The notes: generated by a model from the letters alone, not told the origin. A stretch of 64,000 nucleotides of DNA from Protula sp. h YS-2021 (GCA_949752745.1 OX457033.1:14180156-14244155), one strand, 5' to 3'; shown: positions 26,515-38,728, counted from the first letter of the stretch. Numbers and translations are program-made.

Positions 26515-26943
26515 GAATGAGGGTCGGGGGAGAGTTGTGGGGTGAGATGGGGCACTTAGTCTGTGGCGAGCGAAAAATAAAAACGAAAAGATTGTACATT
26601 TCGTGAAAAGTAAATCGATCGCAGATTTGCCAAACCAAAATCGAACCGAACACAAAAGTGTCAACTTGAAAGCCAAGATGGCGATTTTTTGGCATTTAAA
26701 AGCGAGTTTTTCTTCAGTAAGAAAAGAAAAGATCACCGTGATTTTTCTTTTTATTTCAATCAGATTTCACTGATTAAACACTGAAAAGATGGGCATAATG
26801 TCAGTGAAACAGATGAAACAGCTACATTTAAGCTACGCAAGGAATACCCCCATTCTTATATAATCATTCCCTAAAATAATACATTTTATACTTCACCTGA
26901 ATTACGGAAATACATTCTTGTCAGTTAATCATACAACATTTAC

Positions 26944-27172
26944 ACTTCCACCAACGACTTCCAGCAATCAGTTTCACCAACCAGTTCTACCAACCACTTT
27001 GACCAACCGATTCCACCAACCACTTCCATCAATCAGTTCCATCAACCAGTTCTAGCAACCACTTCCATCAACCACATCCACTAACCAGTTCCACCATCCA
27101 GCTCCACCAACCTCTTTCACCACCCAGTGTCACCAACCTCTTTCACCGACCAGTTCCACCAACCAGGCCAGG
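26944..27172. repeat. 12-bp-type CCACCAACCAGTT repeat array
   Basis: About 18 imperfect copies of a 12-13 bp unit such as CCACCAACCAGTT or CCATCAACCACTT, with a few insertions. Confidence 0.85.
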
Positions 27173-27204
27173 AACAAATCGTATTCCCAGTAATCGTGGC
27201 TCCA

Positions 27205-27345
27205 TTGACCAGACGTTGATCTGTGGTTTCGGTGAATCACAACCAAATGACAACAAGATTCAAAGTTAAAGCTCGATCGGGTCGATGTCGCAACTTCAAA
27301 TCGACGTTGTGGATGGACGTTGAAATATCCACTGGATTGGTCATT
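27205..27345 (-). mobile_element. CCCAGT-family fragment
   Basis: ACGTTGATCTGTGGTTTCGG, then AATCACAACCAAA, then TCGACGTTGTGGATGGACGT-like text, align with the right-hand part of copy A. No terminal ACTGGG was found. Confidence 0.6.
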
Positions 27346-27890
27346 TTTCTTGAAAACTTGGATGCAGAAACAAGAGTTTTTGTCTTCTTGGCCTAAGCTG
27401 GCGTGAAGGAAGAAATGTGGAGAAAATTACCATCGGTATAAAACTCCCGTATTCCTGCCATCCATGTTCCTACAGGAGTGATCCTGCGGTAATTACCCGG
27501 TCTTTTTGTACCGAATCCAATTACAAGTCTTCGCTTTATTATACAATAATACGTCGAGATGTCCTCTCAGTGCTAATTGGCATGCTTGGGTGTATTTAGT
27601 GAGCTTCTTATAGGCGGAATTTTGTCGAGTGGCTATTGTCATAACAATTCTTTTATTACATCTCTAATAGCGTTGCTTATCTGACGGACAGTCATCACCC
27701 TCAGACCCCTTGTCTCAGTATCACCATAATCTTACGAGACAATACACCTACACTAATAGCTTCCATTCCCACCCCCCCCCCCTCCCCACCGCACCCGAAC
27801 GATCCACACCACTATTGCTCATCGACACCATAGTTCAATGTTCGGTTGTACATTCACAAATTTTTGTTTGTTTGTTTTTTCTTTGTAGTT

Positions 27891-27924
<34 letters not shown>

Positions 27925-29179
27925 TTTACATTTTTCAGCTCTCACATTGTTTGAGCGTTGCGTAACTGCTTGTCAAACTGTCTCATGGACAATAACAGTT
28001 CAATTCCGACAATCATGGAATATCACTTAAACTCAACAAAACCTCCTCCATTTTCTACACTACAGTCCTGCTTGGTGGTTGGTTGTCCATTCCAGAGAGC
28101 GATTATCTAAATTTTACATTACAAGTATGTCGATATTTCATATTATATATACTAAATCTCACAATTGATATGTGAAGTTTATCAAAATCAAAACCTTAGG
28201 CCAATATTTAAATCCACTGATAAGAGTAGCTTTGAGCCTGTACAAAACAGGAATAGGACGGCATTAAAGTCGGTAAAATGGTGGACTAATTTAACCTTCA
28301 AATTAATGTATTTAGCAGCTCTTCACTGTGCCCCAAATCCAACTCGTCCAGTGGCATAACTTGGTGCTCAGGGATTTCCTAGATTCGGAGATTTAAATTA
28401 TAAGACAAGATTATGCGATACTGGCAGTGCTGGTGGGCATCAATCACTGTTATTAATGAAAAACTTTCTCTTCGTCTTTTTTATTTATTTATTTATTTAC
28501 TTTCAGTTTGTAAATTTACGCTTCAAATGTTATTTTTATGGACCGTGGTTTGTCTTATTTATTTATTTATTTAGTTTATTATTATTGATTAATATTTTAA
28601 GTAACTAAATTAAACAGACTAAAATTCAGAGGTTGGTAAAATATAATAGGTATCGTCCAAGTAAGCTGAGCAATAATATATAAATAGTAACTGAAATAAG
28701 GCATCTGGGTTATTAAACTGCAATACGGTACGTCTCTAACACTCGGACTTCTTTTAAAATGAGGGTCGCTAAGACAGCAGACACTACGCCTTAGACTTTC
28801 GCTCCTGACAGATCGTCCGGTAGGTGTGTATCTGAGCTCTTTCACCAAAAAAAAAAATACATAAAAAAAGACAACATTCTTTAGTTTGCACCTGTAAATA
28901 CGGAAATTAATTAGCCGACATGTGCCGGATTTTGCGTCGCACTCAAAAAAAATTACAACATCTCTAAGTGACCTTTTAAACTGGCTTGAAAAGTCTTAAT
29001 TGGTTTTGTGCGAAAATGTGACAAGCTTTATCCAAGTAAAAAAAATTACTTGCAGCTTGCCACTGGTTTAGCAAATTGATTGCCTCCGCTATACTGTTAA
29101 AACAGAAACCGAACAGACAGTTCAGAAACCAGTACCAATTTGAAAGGAAAATTTAAAAAGTAGCTAGACAGCATTCGTT
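27346..29179. other. Stretch without recognisable genes
   Basis: Contains a ~30-base poly-T near 27892-27922, and ATTT runs at 28480-28500 and 28555-28575. No exon was supported. Confidence 0.5.
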
Positions 29180-29340
29180 GTTGTTTAACAGCCAACCTCT
29201 TCTGCGCTAGGTATGTTGCGTGTAACACCTTTTTTACTCCACAGACCCATTGTGGATTCAGCGAAAATAATACTCATGAAAGAGCGGGATTACTTTTTAA
29301 AATATCCATCCGCTCTGTGTTGACACATAACAGATAGATC
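29180..29340. repeat. Dispersed repeat, copy 3
   Basis: AACAGCCAACCTCTTCTGCG, GTGTAACACC, GCGAAAATAATACT and ATCCATCCGCTCTG follow the same order as 12485-12620. It is the most complete match to that copy. Confidence 0.6.
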
Positions 29341-29516
29341 TCATCAGAGGTCAGCTGTTTTATAACAACGAGACAGCATTGTATTTGAATCTATTTTTAG
29401 TTGCAGGAACTGTTATGGATTATGTTTTAGTGGTTTTACTTGCTCCTCATTGGTCACTCTTCATTCAAATTGAGATACTTCTTTCTCACACATAGTTTAG
29501 AGAAATTTAAATATGA

Positions 29517-29531
29517 TTTTGAATAATAATG

Positions 29532-29603
<72 letters not shown>

Positions 29604-29633
29604 GTAATAATAATAATAATAATAACAATAATG

Positions 29634-29665
<32 letters not shown>

Positions 29666-29676
29666 CAAATAATAAT
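29517..29676. repeat. (AAT)n microsatellite
   Basis: AAT/ATA trinucleotides with rare AAC, GAT and AAG interruptions. The poly-asparagine ORF is an artefact. Confidence 0.97.
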
Positions 29677-29983
29677 AAATAATGGTCTTTTATGGGCAGA
29701 ACTTAGTCCTCGAGTAGTGAGCCTGTTTACAGCACATTTCACTATCATTCTCTTCTTTGGTAAATTACTATGAAAAAGAAAATAACATTACGGAGGTGGA
29801 ATTGTCCCACTGCTGTCAAACGTCCTAAGAGAAAATGTCAGTCAAGAGTGAGTGACTCTCTGCAAATAGTCTCTGCTGGTTCCTGTGCTTGTTTTTTGTA
29901 AGTCCTTCTCTTTGTCAGTTGAGGCAGTAAGTATGGTTAAAAACATGCACAAAAAACGCCACAAATCTTTGTGTCAATGGCCC

Positions 29984-30432
29984 TAAACACAGGCCAGTTC
30001 GCAAACACGAATACACACAAAGGCATAAAGACACCCTCAGACACACACACAAAGCCCTGCACATAAGCCAGTTCACAAACACACATACACACAAAGACAT
30101 AAACACACACACACAGTGGCATAAACACACACTCAGACACACACACAAAGCCCTACACACACCAGTTCACAAACACACATACACACTGGTACACACACCG
30201 ACACACACACAGCACACACAAACAAAGACAAACACACAGAAACAAAGACACACACAGGCACGCACACAGAAACACACAGACAAATACGAACACACACACA
30301 AAGAAACACACATATAAAGACACACGCAGACATACACACAGATACACATACAGACTCAAAGACACACAGAGAAGCACACACAAAGACACACATACAGACA
30401 CTCATAGGCCACACACAAACACACACACAACC
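29984..30432. repeat. CA-rich low-complexity block
   Basis: ACACACACAAAG-like units with irregular period. The first 170 bp contain two longer repeats, each with CCAGTTCRCAAACAC about 60-110 bp apart. The cysteine/valine ORFs on the minus strand are artefacts. Confidence 0.92.
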
Positions 30433-30489
30433 TACACTTAGCCAACCAGGCTAACTTTCTCCGAAAGTATGCTGTCGAGCAATTGCCCA

Positions 30490-30690
30490 TTTAACATTGC
30501 GACGTCTACCCAATGGGTATTTGAGTTCTACATCTGACATCTACCAACCAGTTTCCAACCTCTCTAAAATGTTGTTGTTGGTTGTTTTTGACGTCACAGC
30601 GAAATCGCATTTGACGCAACGTTGGTTAGATATCGCAATCTGGTTTTACATGAAAGTCGAAACAACGTTTTGTTTCTCTCTGTGTTAAAT
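30490..30690. mobile_element. CCCAGT-family fragment
   Basis: GCCCATTTAACATTGCGACGTC followed by AACGTTGGTTAGAT and AAAGTCGAAACAACGTTT resembles the left end of copy A (24389-24600). It is truncated on the right. Confidence 0.5.
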
Positions 30691-30874
30691 AGACGTCGAG
30701 GACACATTAAAAAAACAAGCAAGAAAAGACCCCAGCTTGCCGTATTGTTCATACACCAACTATATGTATACCCTATGATTCCAGAAGTTCCTGATTAATT
30801 TCGCCGGTTAAGACCGGGTTTCCTATAAAGTAATCTCATTTTGTTTAGAGCATTACATAATTAAAATTCTGTTA

Positions 30875-31576
30875 CCCAGTAAATATTCTAACGTAGATCT
30901 AACGTTGATATGAAGATGCGACGTCGACGCGACTAAGCATTAACTCTAGTTGTGCTTTGGTTGTGATGGGTCACGACCACAGATCAACGTGTTACCAAAG
31001 TCTTTGACGCAACGTTGAAGAGACGTTGGGTAAAGCAAGGCGGTTTAGATGTGACTTTCGATCGCAACCAAAAGGGAACTTTCTCCGACGTCTAATCAAC
31101 GTCTTTGGCGCAAAGTTGAATAGATGTTCCAAAAATACCGGACACACAACCAAACATCAACCTCCGCATGTTAACGCTCACTGGAAATGGTAGCCACTAC
31201 GGTTCACTTCGAAAATAGACTGAGGCAAAGACGTAAATGATGAGGTTTTGAGTTTTACTCTCCTACTTTTGAAATATATTCATGGAAATTGACTTAATAT
31301 TCTGCGTGAGAGAGTGACGCAAGGATGGGTGTTCTCTGAGAGAAGGGCGGACAACAACGTGATTGTCGCTGTCAAAATAGCAATTCTAGATTAAGTCCTG
31401 ACGTTTATATATATACTCGCTTTCTCGATGTCAACACAACGCCTGAAGAAAGACGTTCCTTTGACGACTATTTGCAACTTTAGGCAACATTGATTAGACG
31501 TCGGATAATCGATGTTGATCAGAAGTCGTGTTCAGCGTCTAGCTAACGTCGTTCCAGCGTCGCAATGTTTACCGGG
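30875..31576 (+). mobile_element. ~700-bp CCCAGT/ACTGGG element, copy B (near full length)
   Basis: Left end CCCAGTAAATATTCTAACG, right end GCGTCGCAATGTTTACCGGG, imperfect inverted repeats of each other. It is 702 bp long, against 694 bp for copy A, and lies in the opposite orientation. The interior includes the conserved TTGGTTGTGATGGGTCACGACC region and a central CTCACTGGAAATGGTAGCC part that corresponds to GGCCACCATTATGGGTGAGC in copy A. No coding capacity. The superfamily is not identified. Confidence 0.75.
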
Positions 31577-31644
31577 TAGTCAGTTGTTTGGATATCTAAC
31601 ATTGCTTCATGCAGCTTAAGCAAAGCATTTAAGAAGTGGTGAGA

Positions 31645-31965
31645 TAGATATTGTAAGAAGGTATCAGGAGGGTATCCAGGGCGATATCTAGGAAGATATC
31701 AGGCTTTATCTCAGAATATTTCAACACGGGTAGCTAAGATCTCAGTATGATATCCAGGACGATATCAGTAAGATATCTATAAAAGTGTGCAGATATCTTA
31801 GAAGGTATTAGAGGTGGTTATGAAGATATCAGAGGGGATATCTAGGAAGTTACCGATGTGATAACTTGATTGGATGATACCAGAAGGAAATCTATGAAGA
31901 TATCTAAGAAGATATAGTTAGGATATGTAACAAGATATCATAAGTCTATAAGATAATCTAGTAAA
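31645..31965. repeat. GATATC-rich degenerate repeat
   Basis: Around 15 words of the type AAGATATCAGG or GATATCTAGGAAG occur at roughly 20-bp spacing over 320 bp. GATATC is itself a palindrome. The period is irregular. Confidence 0.75.
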
Positions 31966-31991
31966 ATATTAAATGGCCTTAAAAATATATA

Positions 31992-33267
31992 TTCTTGGCA
32001 ACAAAAGAAACGTCCGCTTCTTTGAGTCTGAGTTTTATTTCTGATTTGTAATTTTGAATAAAAATTCCACCAAATAAACTGCTATTTGTTCTTTAATAAT
32101 CTTGCTAACATATAAGGACAAACAAACAGTTTGTCACAGCTCAGTGAACACATGAAAATGGAGACTTGAAATTGCAAGTTACAAAACCTAATAACGCGTG
32201 TGTTCGCCATTGCCATTGATGACTGCAGCACATCTGCGCCTCATTGAAGTCACAAAGCGCTGTATTTGGGCTCTCCATCAGTATGCGATGCCACTCATCC
32301 ACGATAGCCTGGCGTAGTTCTGGTAAGGCAGATGCAGGGCGGGTTCTCTAGCGGATGGCTCGACCCAGGGCGTCCCAGACATGCACTATCGGTGAGAGAC
32401 AAAAATCTGGATTTGATTGGCTTCAAGATAGCCCATGCATTCTCCAGTAACTTGCCAACGAGCATTATCCTGTTGAAAGATAAGGCTGTTCTGGCGCACA
32501 TTCGGGACCACACATGGCATTAAGATGTGTTCATGGTATTGCTGTGCCGTGAGTGTTCCATCCACAGATAGCAACTCGGTCCTCCGTCCGAAAGCGATTC
32601 AACCCCAAACCATGACGCTTCCTCCACCATAGCGATCGCGCTCGCGCACACATGCACTAGTGAATCGCTCTCCAGTTCGTCGCCAGTTTCAAACGCGACC
32701 GTCATTGAAATCCAGACAAAAGCGCGACTTATCTGTGAACAAAAACCAGATTCCAGTCTTGCAATCTCCATCGAACATGTGACCCATTGGCGCCTTGCGT
32801 GACGTCGCACGACCGTTAAAGGCATTCCAAGGCATGCCAAGCGACTCCGTAGCCCTTGCAAATGGAGGCGTCGCCGAACTGTTTGTGCCCTTATTCAGTT
32901 CTTTGACACCCCTGAAGTGTTCTGTTCTGTTCTGGTCTGTTCTGGTCTGGTCTGATCTGTTCTGGATAGACGTGGCATCGTTAATCGTTTGAAAATAATT
33001 GATTTTAAAACGTTCTTTTACTTTCCAAAACCTTGCCCGTATTAACGCATACACCGCTTTTTACATATGTGCGACGCATTAAGTGTTTTCTGACTCTTCG
33101 ATAGAAATGATCAAGGTGACAGACAAATTAACTTCGAAGTCATAGAATAGTTAGCAGCCCTTGAATAATCAATATTGGTATCAACTAATGTTTTCTAAAT
33201 GCCCCCACTATCTAGAAATCCAGAAAATACCTCCTGAAGATTTGTGGACGTTTCTTTTGTTGCTGCG
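31992..33267 (-). mobile_element. Tc1/mariner-like DNA transposon, inactive
   Basis: An 18-bp perfect inverted repeat, GCAACAAAAGAAACGTCC at 31998-32015 and its complement at 33246-33263, encloses a minus-strand transposase relic. TA dinucleotides at 31990-31991 and 33268-33269 fit the expected target duplication. The total of about 1.28 kb is typical of the superfamily. The N-terminal coding part right of about 32,900 is not readable and instead holds a TCTGTTCTGG-type repeat at 32917-32961. Confidence 0.88.
32175..32905 (-). pseudogene. Tc1-like transposase remnant
   Basis: Minus-strand fragments in different frames follow the Tc1 transposase order: RRRLHLQGLRSR and RRHARRQWV, the first catalytic block DKSRFCLDFNDGR (about 32690-32745), then VDGTLTAQQYHEHIL, the second catalytic block LIFQQDNA and YLEANQIQI, and finally SPIVHVWD. 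In the last block the usual catalytic acidic residue of SPI(E/D)H is Val (codon on plus 32384-32386). An in-frame stop follows shortly after it. Together with several frameshifts, this makes the enzyme dead. Confidence 0.87.
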
Positions 33268-35479
33268 TATATACATATGTTCATATTGTCGTGGTACTCA
33301 CCCATTTTCGGTTTTGTTGTATCTTTGTCGGAGTTTTTGCTGTATACATTATTAGATACACCCTGTGTTCTATTTTCTGCACCAGTAAGAGACATATTTG
33401 AAGAAAAATAGACTTGCATTTTGAGCGGTCACTTTATACCAATTCCCAGCCTAAAACCCTCGAGTCCAAAGTAGACTCATTGACTGTGTTTCTGGATTCG
33501 GTCTGTATTAATTATGGCAATAAATCGTGGCCCTTTAGTGGTTCTTACAAGTACACTTTCACTTAATTGAGCAACTCTGTCCTTTTGGGCCTCTTGGGAG
33601 AAGTTGCTCTGTGACTGTCTGTTTTACAAGGTGTCAATTTCAGTGGCACCAGCGACCTGAAATCGCGTGTAAGATCAGTACGGAAATGTAACACTGAATC
33701 AGGAGACAACGACGGGTGACTTTTTTTGTGAAACAACTACGTTGGTGCTGGGGTTATATAAAGATCTGTTTTTACTTTAGTCCTGAAAACTGTTAAGGTT
33801 TCGCGTATGTGTTGCCGAATTCGCCTTTTATTAAGTAAACCTTGTTGACAACTAAATATTATGTACATATATCTAAATACTGTATCCGTTCCACATAAAA
33901 TATTTCGTAATTACATATACTCAATATGAAACGATCAGAAAGTTTACCAGGCGTTTCGAATGTATTTTATGAGCTCAATCGGTCTGTCAACAGGTTGGTC
34001 TCTGTTTTTTATGTTGTGCGAATAACCAATGCTCTGTGCCTGTGTCACAACAATGACACGGCGTTGGGTGGGCAACACTCGTTCATGTACCAAAATATTT
34101 AAGGGCTGCAATTTTCATAGCGCGAGGGATTAAAGAGGAAGTCGCGGAAAACGCGCGTTGTGACTTATGAGGTGTTCACCCCTACCACTATTCATAATCA
34201 CCGCCCACCCAACCAATCCACCCCCATCCCAACTCCATTCGTTCTATTTCAACCCTAAAGCTGATAGATACACGTTCTCCAACAATTCAGTAAAAATCTT
34301 AGAAAACAAACTGTACTGGTATCCGCTGCCGTTTTGCTTACTAAAATCTTGTAAATCCAGTTCTATGGAACTAAAGAGCTAGAACTGAAAGCAAAGAACC
34401 GACAAATACCATTAGGTAATCCGTAGAAAAGCCAAAAAAAGTCAAGTTGAGGACAGTATTTCTATTAGTGCTTATTATTTAGCAGTGAATTACAGGCGTG
34501 GTAAGAGAATTCCTTCCATATTGTCTGATTAATTTATTTGGAAAGGCACTAAAAGGCGAGTGATTTGGGATGGCCAAAAGGACATGGAGAAGTCATTCAC
34601 TTGTCGCATAATATTGTGTTCAGGAAGCAAGTGGTGTCCATCAATACTATAGGAGCTGTGGGTAAAAAAACCCTATAGCTTATCGGAGCTGCTTGTAGTA
34701 CGGCCCGGATGTGAGTGGACCAATCGGGCGTTATTCTACTCGCAGGGCTTTACATTAAAGACTGTCAGACTTGCCCGAGCAGGACAAAATGTTGGGTGGG
34801 GGCAGTTAGCTTCGAAGCCTTACTTACCCTACCAGACCGAAAGGTAGCTTTCTGGCAGGAGTGGGGAAGGGGTTCCGGTGTGGGTGAATAAATGGCTGAG
34901 GATAAAACATGATGCATGGCATGCAATGCAGAAAAGAGCCTTGGGAACGTCTTCGTTAAGAATAAATGCTATTACTTAAGCACAGTTTTGCTTTAAATCA
35001 TGTTCATGTGTTTCGAAACTGCGACTTAAGGGGGGGGGGGGGCGGAGGGGTCGGTTATCAGAGGTTAGGGATTGAAATAGATGTCTAGGTTTGGTGGTCG
35101 GGCAGCCATTAATCTCGACGCTGAGCAAAACCGCACATAATACGTCTGTGGTCTTCCATGCTGCCACAAGCAGGGTTGCTATAGTGACCTGTGGACTGTT
35201 GTCATAGGCCCTATATTAGAGCATTTTAGGTCAGCTGTGAGTACAAATTAATCCAGGCACCGCAGTTTAGCATATTCACTCAATTTGTTGTTAAACCTTA
35301 AGCAAATTCACATTAAATGTATCCAGAGAGCCGTCATCCGTGTCTATATCTGTGTCATGTTTTACTTTAATTATCTTGTTAATTAAGGCAATTATAGTAG
35401 GAATTTGCATGAATGAAAACATTACGATCAACTTTATATTAAAATATTAGGACGACAACGGCAAAAGTAGATACGAATT
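33268..35479. other. Stretch without recognisable genes
   Basis: No exon or repeat array was supported. A G12 run lies at 35031-35042. Confidence 0.5.
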
Positions 35480-35825
35480 TATATTGTGACACCATACGGG
35501 TTGGTGTGATATGCTGTTCATACGAGACGCCATATGGGCATGGTGTGACATGCTGTACATTTGAGACACCATATGGGTATGCTGTGACATGCTGTTCATA
35601 CAAGACGTCATATGGGTATGGTGTGACATGCTGTTCATACAAGACGCCATATGGGCATGGTGTGACATGCTGTACATTCGAGACACCATATGGGTATGCT
35701 GTGACATGCTGTTCATACGAGACGCCATATAGCTATGTTGTTATATGCTGTTCATATGAGATACCATATGGGTGTGCTGTGATATGCTGTCCATACGAGA
35801 CACCATATGGGTATGCTATGAACAG
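35480..35825. repeat. 39-bp minisatellite, about 9 copies
   Basis: The unit runs TGTGACATGCTGTTCATACG, then AGACGCCATATGGGTATGG. The period of 39 bp keeps a plus frame open as a 13-residue repeat such as CCSYETPYGHGVT, and the other frames are open too. Units alternate between two types (CTGTTCATACGA and CTGTACATTTGA) with a partial ABC-type higher-order pattern. The 165-codon ORF is a repeat by-product unless transcript evidence says otherwise. Confidence 0.93.
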
Positions 35826-38204
35826 TGTTACACTGTCCGTAAAACACACAACAAACCGGAAGTTCACAGTTTGCCTGAAGCGGTTTCCATTTTGTGCAAT
35901 ATCCATTTTCTACGTCACATGTAGTTCCTATATGCAACAAGATAGACCTTACGCCATCAATGGATTTTTTTGGGACAGCTTCGAAATAGGCCAATCGTAT
36001 TGACAGCTCCGGTTAAACGTTCGGTCACCGTTATAGCGTTTGAGCTCTTGGTGATTTGACCCTGCGCTTATTTAATGGGCTTGTTTTATGAGCATTAAAC
36101 ACTGTTAATTTCACTTCCTCTGAACACTAAAACACATTTGATGTCAATTGTCCTTCGAACACAACTCCTGTCGCCAAAACACATCTGACCTTGGAAAAAG
36201 CAATCCTCTAAAATGAACCATCTCCCATCGCTGTCGCATTCGCCGGGAGTATGTGTCAATCATGACCAACGGGTAAGAGAAGGAGTCTTTAGGGAGGGAC
36301 CTCCAGAAACGTGTCACGGGAGTAGAGGGGGAGGGGGAGGGGCTAGGGGGAGGGGAGGGGGAGGGGGAGGAGAGGGAGTCACGTGGGACTGCATTCGTGT
36401 CTACAACACATTTCAGAGATCAACAATTTAGTTTAAGCTTTAACGTAACAACAGCGATGTTGCTGACGAGACGTAGATAAAAGACACAACCACAAAGAAG
36501 GGTGTACAACTAAATAAATAAACAGAACTGGGAATGAGCGGGGATGGGGCGGGGGTTTGTAAAATAATAATGATTTGCCCTTGTTCAGGGTGCTGTGCGT
36601 GTGTGTTGGAAGACTGGCGGGTTTTTCTGCTGAATGGGTTGGAAATCGCTCGTTGACTGTTTTTTTTTTCTTCTCATAATATTGCTTGGGTGCTCTGCTC
36701 TAATCACTGGGTCGTCATTATCCATTCATTTCCCGATCGGTCTTGTGTTTCCGGTTGATTTTATCGATGGCTATAATCTTTTTGGGATCATCATGTTTTG
36801 TTTTCAAGAAGGGCGTTGAAATGACGTCATAATGAGTGTACGTATCAAATGAATGATTTCAGATCTCAGTCATGCGCATGAATATCCTTTGTGACAGAGC
36901 CCCGCCCCCCCCCCCCCTTCAATCGTACGGAAACTTCATGCGGACCCCACCCCTTCCCCCTCCCAACCCATCCCCATAGAGCAATCGATTGTCATTTTTT
37001 CTGATATAAAAGCTAAATCCAGTACAGCGGCATCCCAGAACTGGATCAATTTGGCTTGTTTTTTTGCTTTGTTTGTTGTTTGTTCGCTCGCTCTCAGTGG
37101 CAACTACGAACTGACTATCGAATGTGGTTCTATTTTCGAGTAGGTTCCAATGAAACTGGCACTTTATGCATAGAGGTTTTTTAAAACGTGAAGCATTTTA
37201 ACACACTAAACATGGGAAATACTGAATTAATTTGGTGATTACGCACTTATTTTTCTACATGGGTTGACGAAAACCCTTTTTTTACAGCACAACCTTTCTA
37301 CACCGGAAAAAATTCAACTCGATTCATTTAAGTTAATACTATGGGTTTAATCAAAATAAAAGCTTTCCGTTTCAGACAGTTTTTAAACCAAAATACGTCA
37401 TGCAGTTCCCTCAGTATTTCCGGTTTATAAGAAGCGCATGGGTGAGTGAGTGTTTGGGGAGGGTGGTTGGTTGAGGGGGAGGGGTGAAGGTGGAGGGGGG
37501 CGGGGAGATAAGCTTCTGTAAGAAACCCGTATAAAGTCCTGCAGGAAGCTTAATTTTCAGCGTAAAAAATTAGATGTAGAATTGAGGGTTTGCAAAACCA
37601 GTTTTTCTTTCTATTCTGTAATCCAATTATTTGAAGCATCTGACATTTTACGGTTCCAGTTCAATCTCACTCCATTGAGACCAAAGTAATTTGGCTATAA
37701 AAATATAAGCAATAAAATAATTATAATAATTATTCAAATTAACCGCAATTCATCTTTTTTTCACTTGAGAAAATATTAGTAGTCGTTTCCCCTGTTTATT
37801 TAATTTATCAGCAATGCCGTGAAAATAATTACTTTTTTTTTGCATGAATTGAATAATCAAGTGCAAAATCTTTTTAATCCTTTTAAAGTATAATAAACAT
37901 ATCAAATATCATTTATTTTTTTCTCCAATGAATACATAAATATCTGATATGGGAGCTTAATAACGTGAACTCAAACGTCTAACAATATGCTACATTGGTG
38001 TTATAACTTCTGATTACTTTTCAAAATTAATATTAGTTTTTAAGGTGACTCCTAAACGCTGTGTGCCAAGGTTTTTATAAAAATATCGGCCTGCGGTAAT
38101 CCCGATCAATTCACAGCCTTTAGGTGGAGTCTTAAATTTTATTTAAAAAACATCCCTTTTTTACTAAACCAACACTTGCATTGAGAAGTATGCATGTATG
38201 TAAT
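35826..38204. other. Stretch without recognisable genes
   Basis: Holds a GGGGGA-type run at 36326-36378 (quadruplex potential), a C14 run near 36903, and a G-rich patch near 37455-37505. The ORF at 36634 starts with a hydrophobic MGWKSLVDCFFFLLIILLG, which could be a signal peptide, but a poly-T run creates much of the hydrophobicity and there is no clear donor. Confidence 0.45.
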
Positions 38205-38728
38205 TTGATGCGGAGAAGAGTTCAGAAAGAATACCCCTTTTTGTGAGAAATGTGGAGAGAAGTTCCGAAAGAATACCCCTTTTGTCGGAAATGTGGAGAG
38301 GAGTTCCGAAAGAATACCCCTTTTTGTAGGAAATGCAGAGAGCAGTTCCGGAAGAATCCCCCTTTTTGTGTGAAATACGGAGAGGAGTTCCTAAGGAACA
38401 CCCCTTTTTGTGAGAAATGCGGAGTGTAGTTCCGAAAGAATAGCCCTTTTTTGTGGGAAATGTGGAGAAGAATTCCGAAAGAATACCCCTTTTTGTGAGA
38501 AATGCGGAGTGCAGTTCCGAAAGAATACCCCCTTTTTGTGGTAAATGTGGAGAGGAGTTCCGAAAGAATACCCCTTTTGTGAGAAATGTGGAGTGTAATT
38601 CTGAAACAATCCCCCTTTTGTAAGAAATGCGGAGAGGAGTTCCGAAAGAATACCCCTTTTTGTGAAAAATGCGGAGTGGAGCTCCGAAAGAATCCCCCGT
38701 TTTGTGCGAAATGCGGAGTGGCCTACTG
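38205..38728. repeat. ~42-bp minisatellite, about 12 copies
   Basis: The unit core is GAGGAGTTCCGAAAGAATAC followed by CCCTTTTTGTGAGAAATGCG. Period 41-43 bp, varying mainly in the T-run and G/A positions. The minus-strand ORF (38391-38759) repeats a 14-residue pattern and is a by-product. Confidence 0.93.

Noticed and set aside
29915..30426. Cysteine/valine-rich ORFs on the minus strand
   Set aside because: Translations of CA-rich simple sequence in three overlapping frames.
36634..36819. Second signal-peptide exon (MGWKSLVDCFFFLLIILLG)
   Set aside because: Hydrophobicity depends on a poly-T run, and no consensus donor follows in a suitable position.
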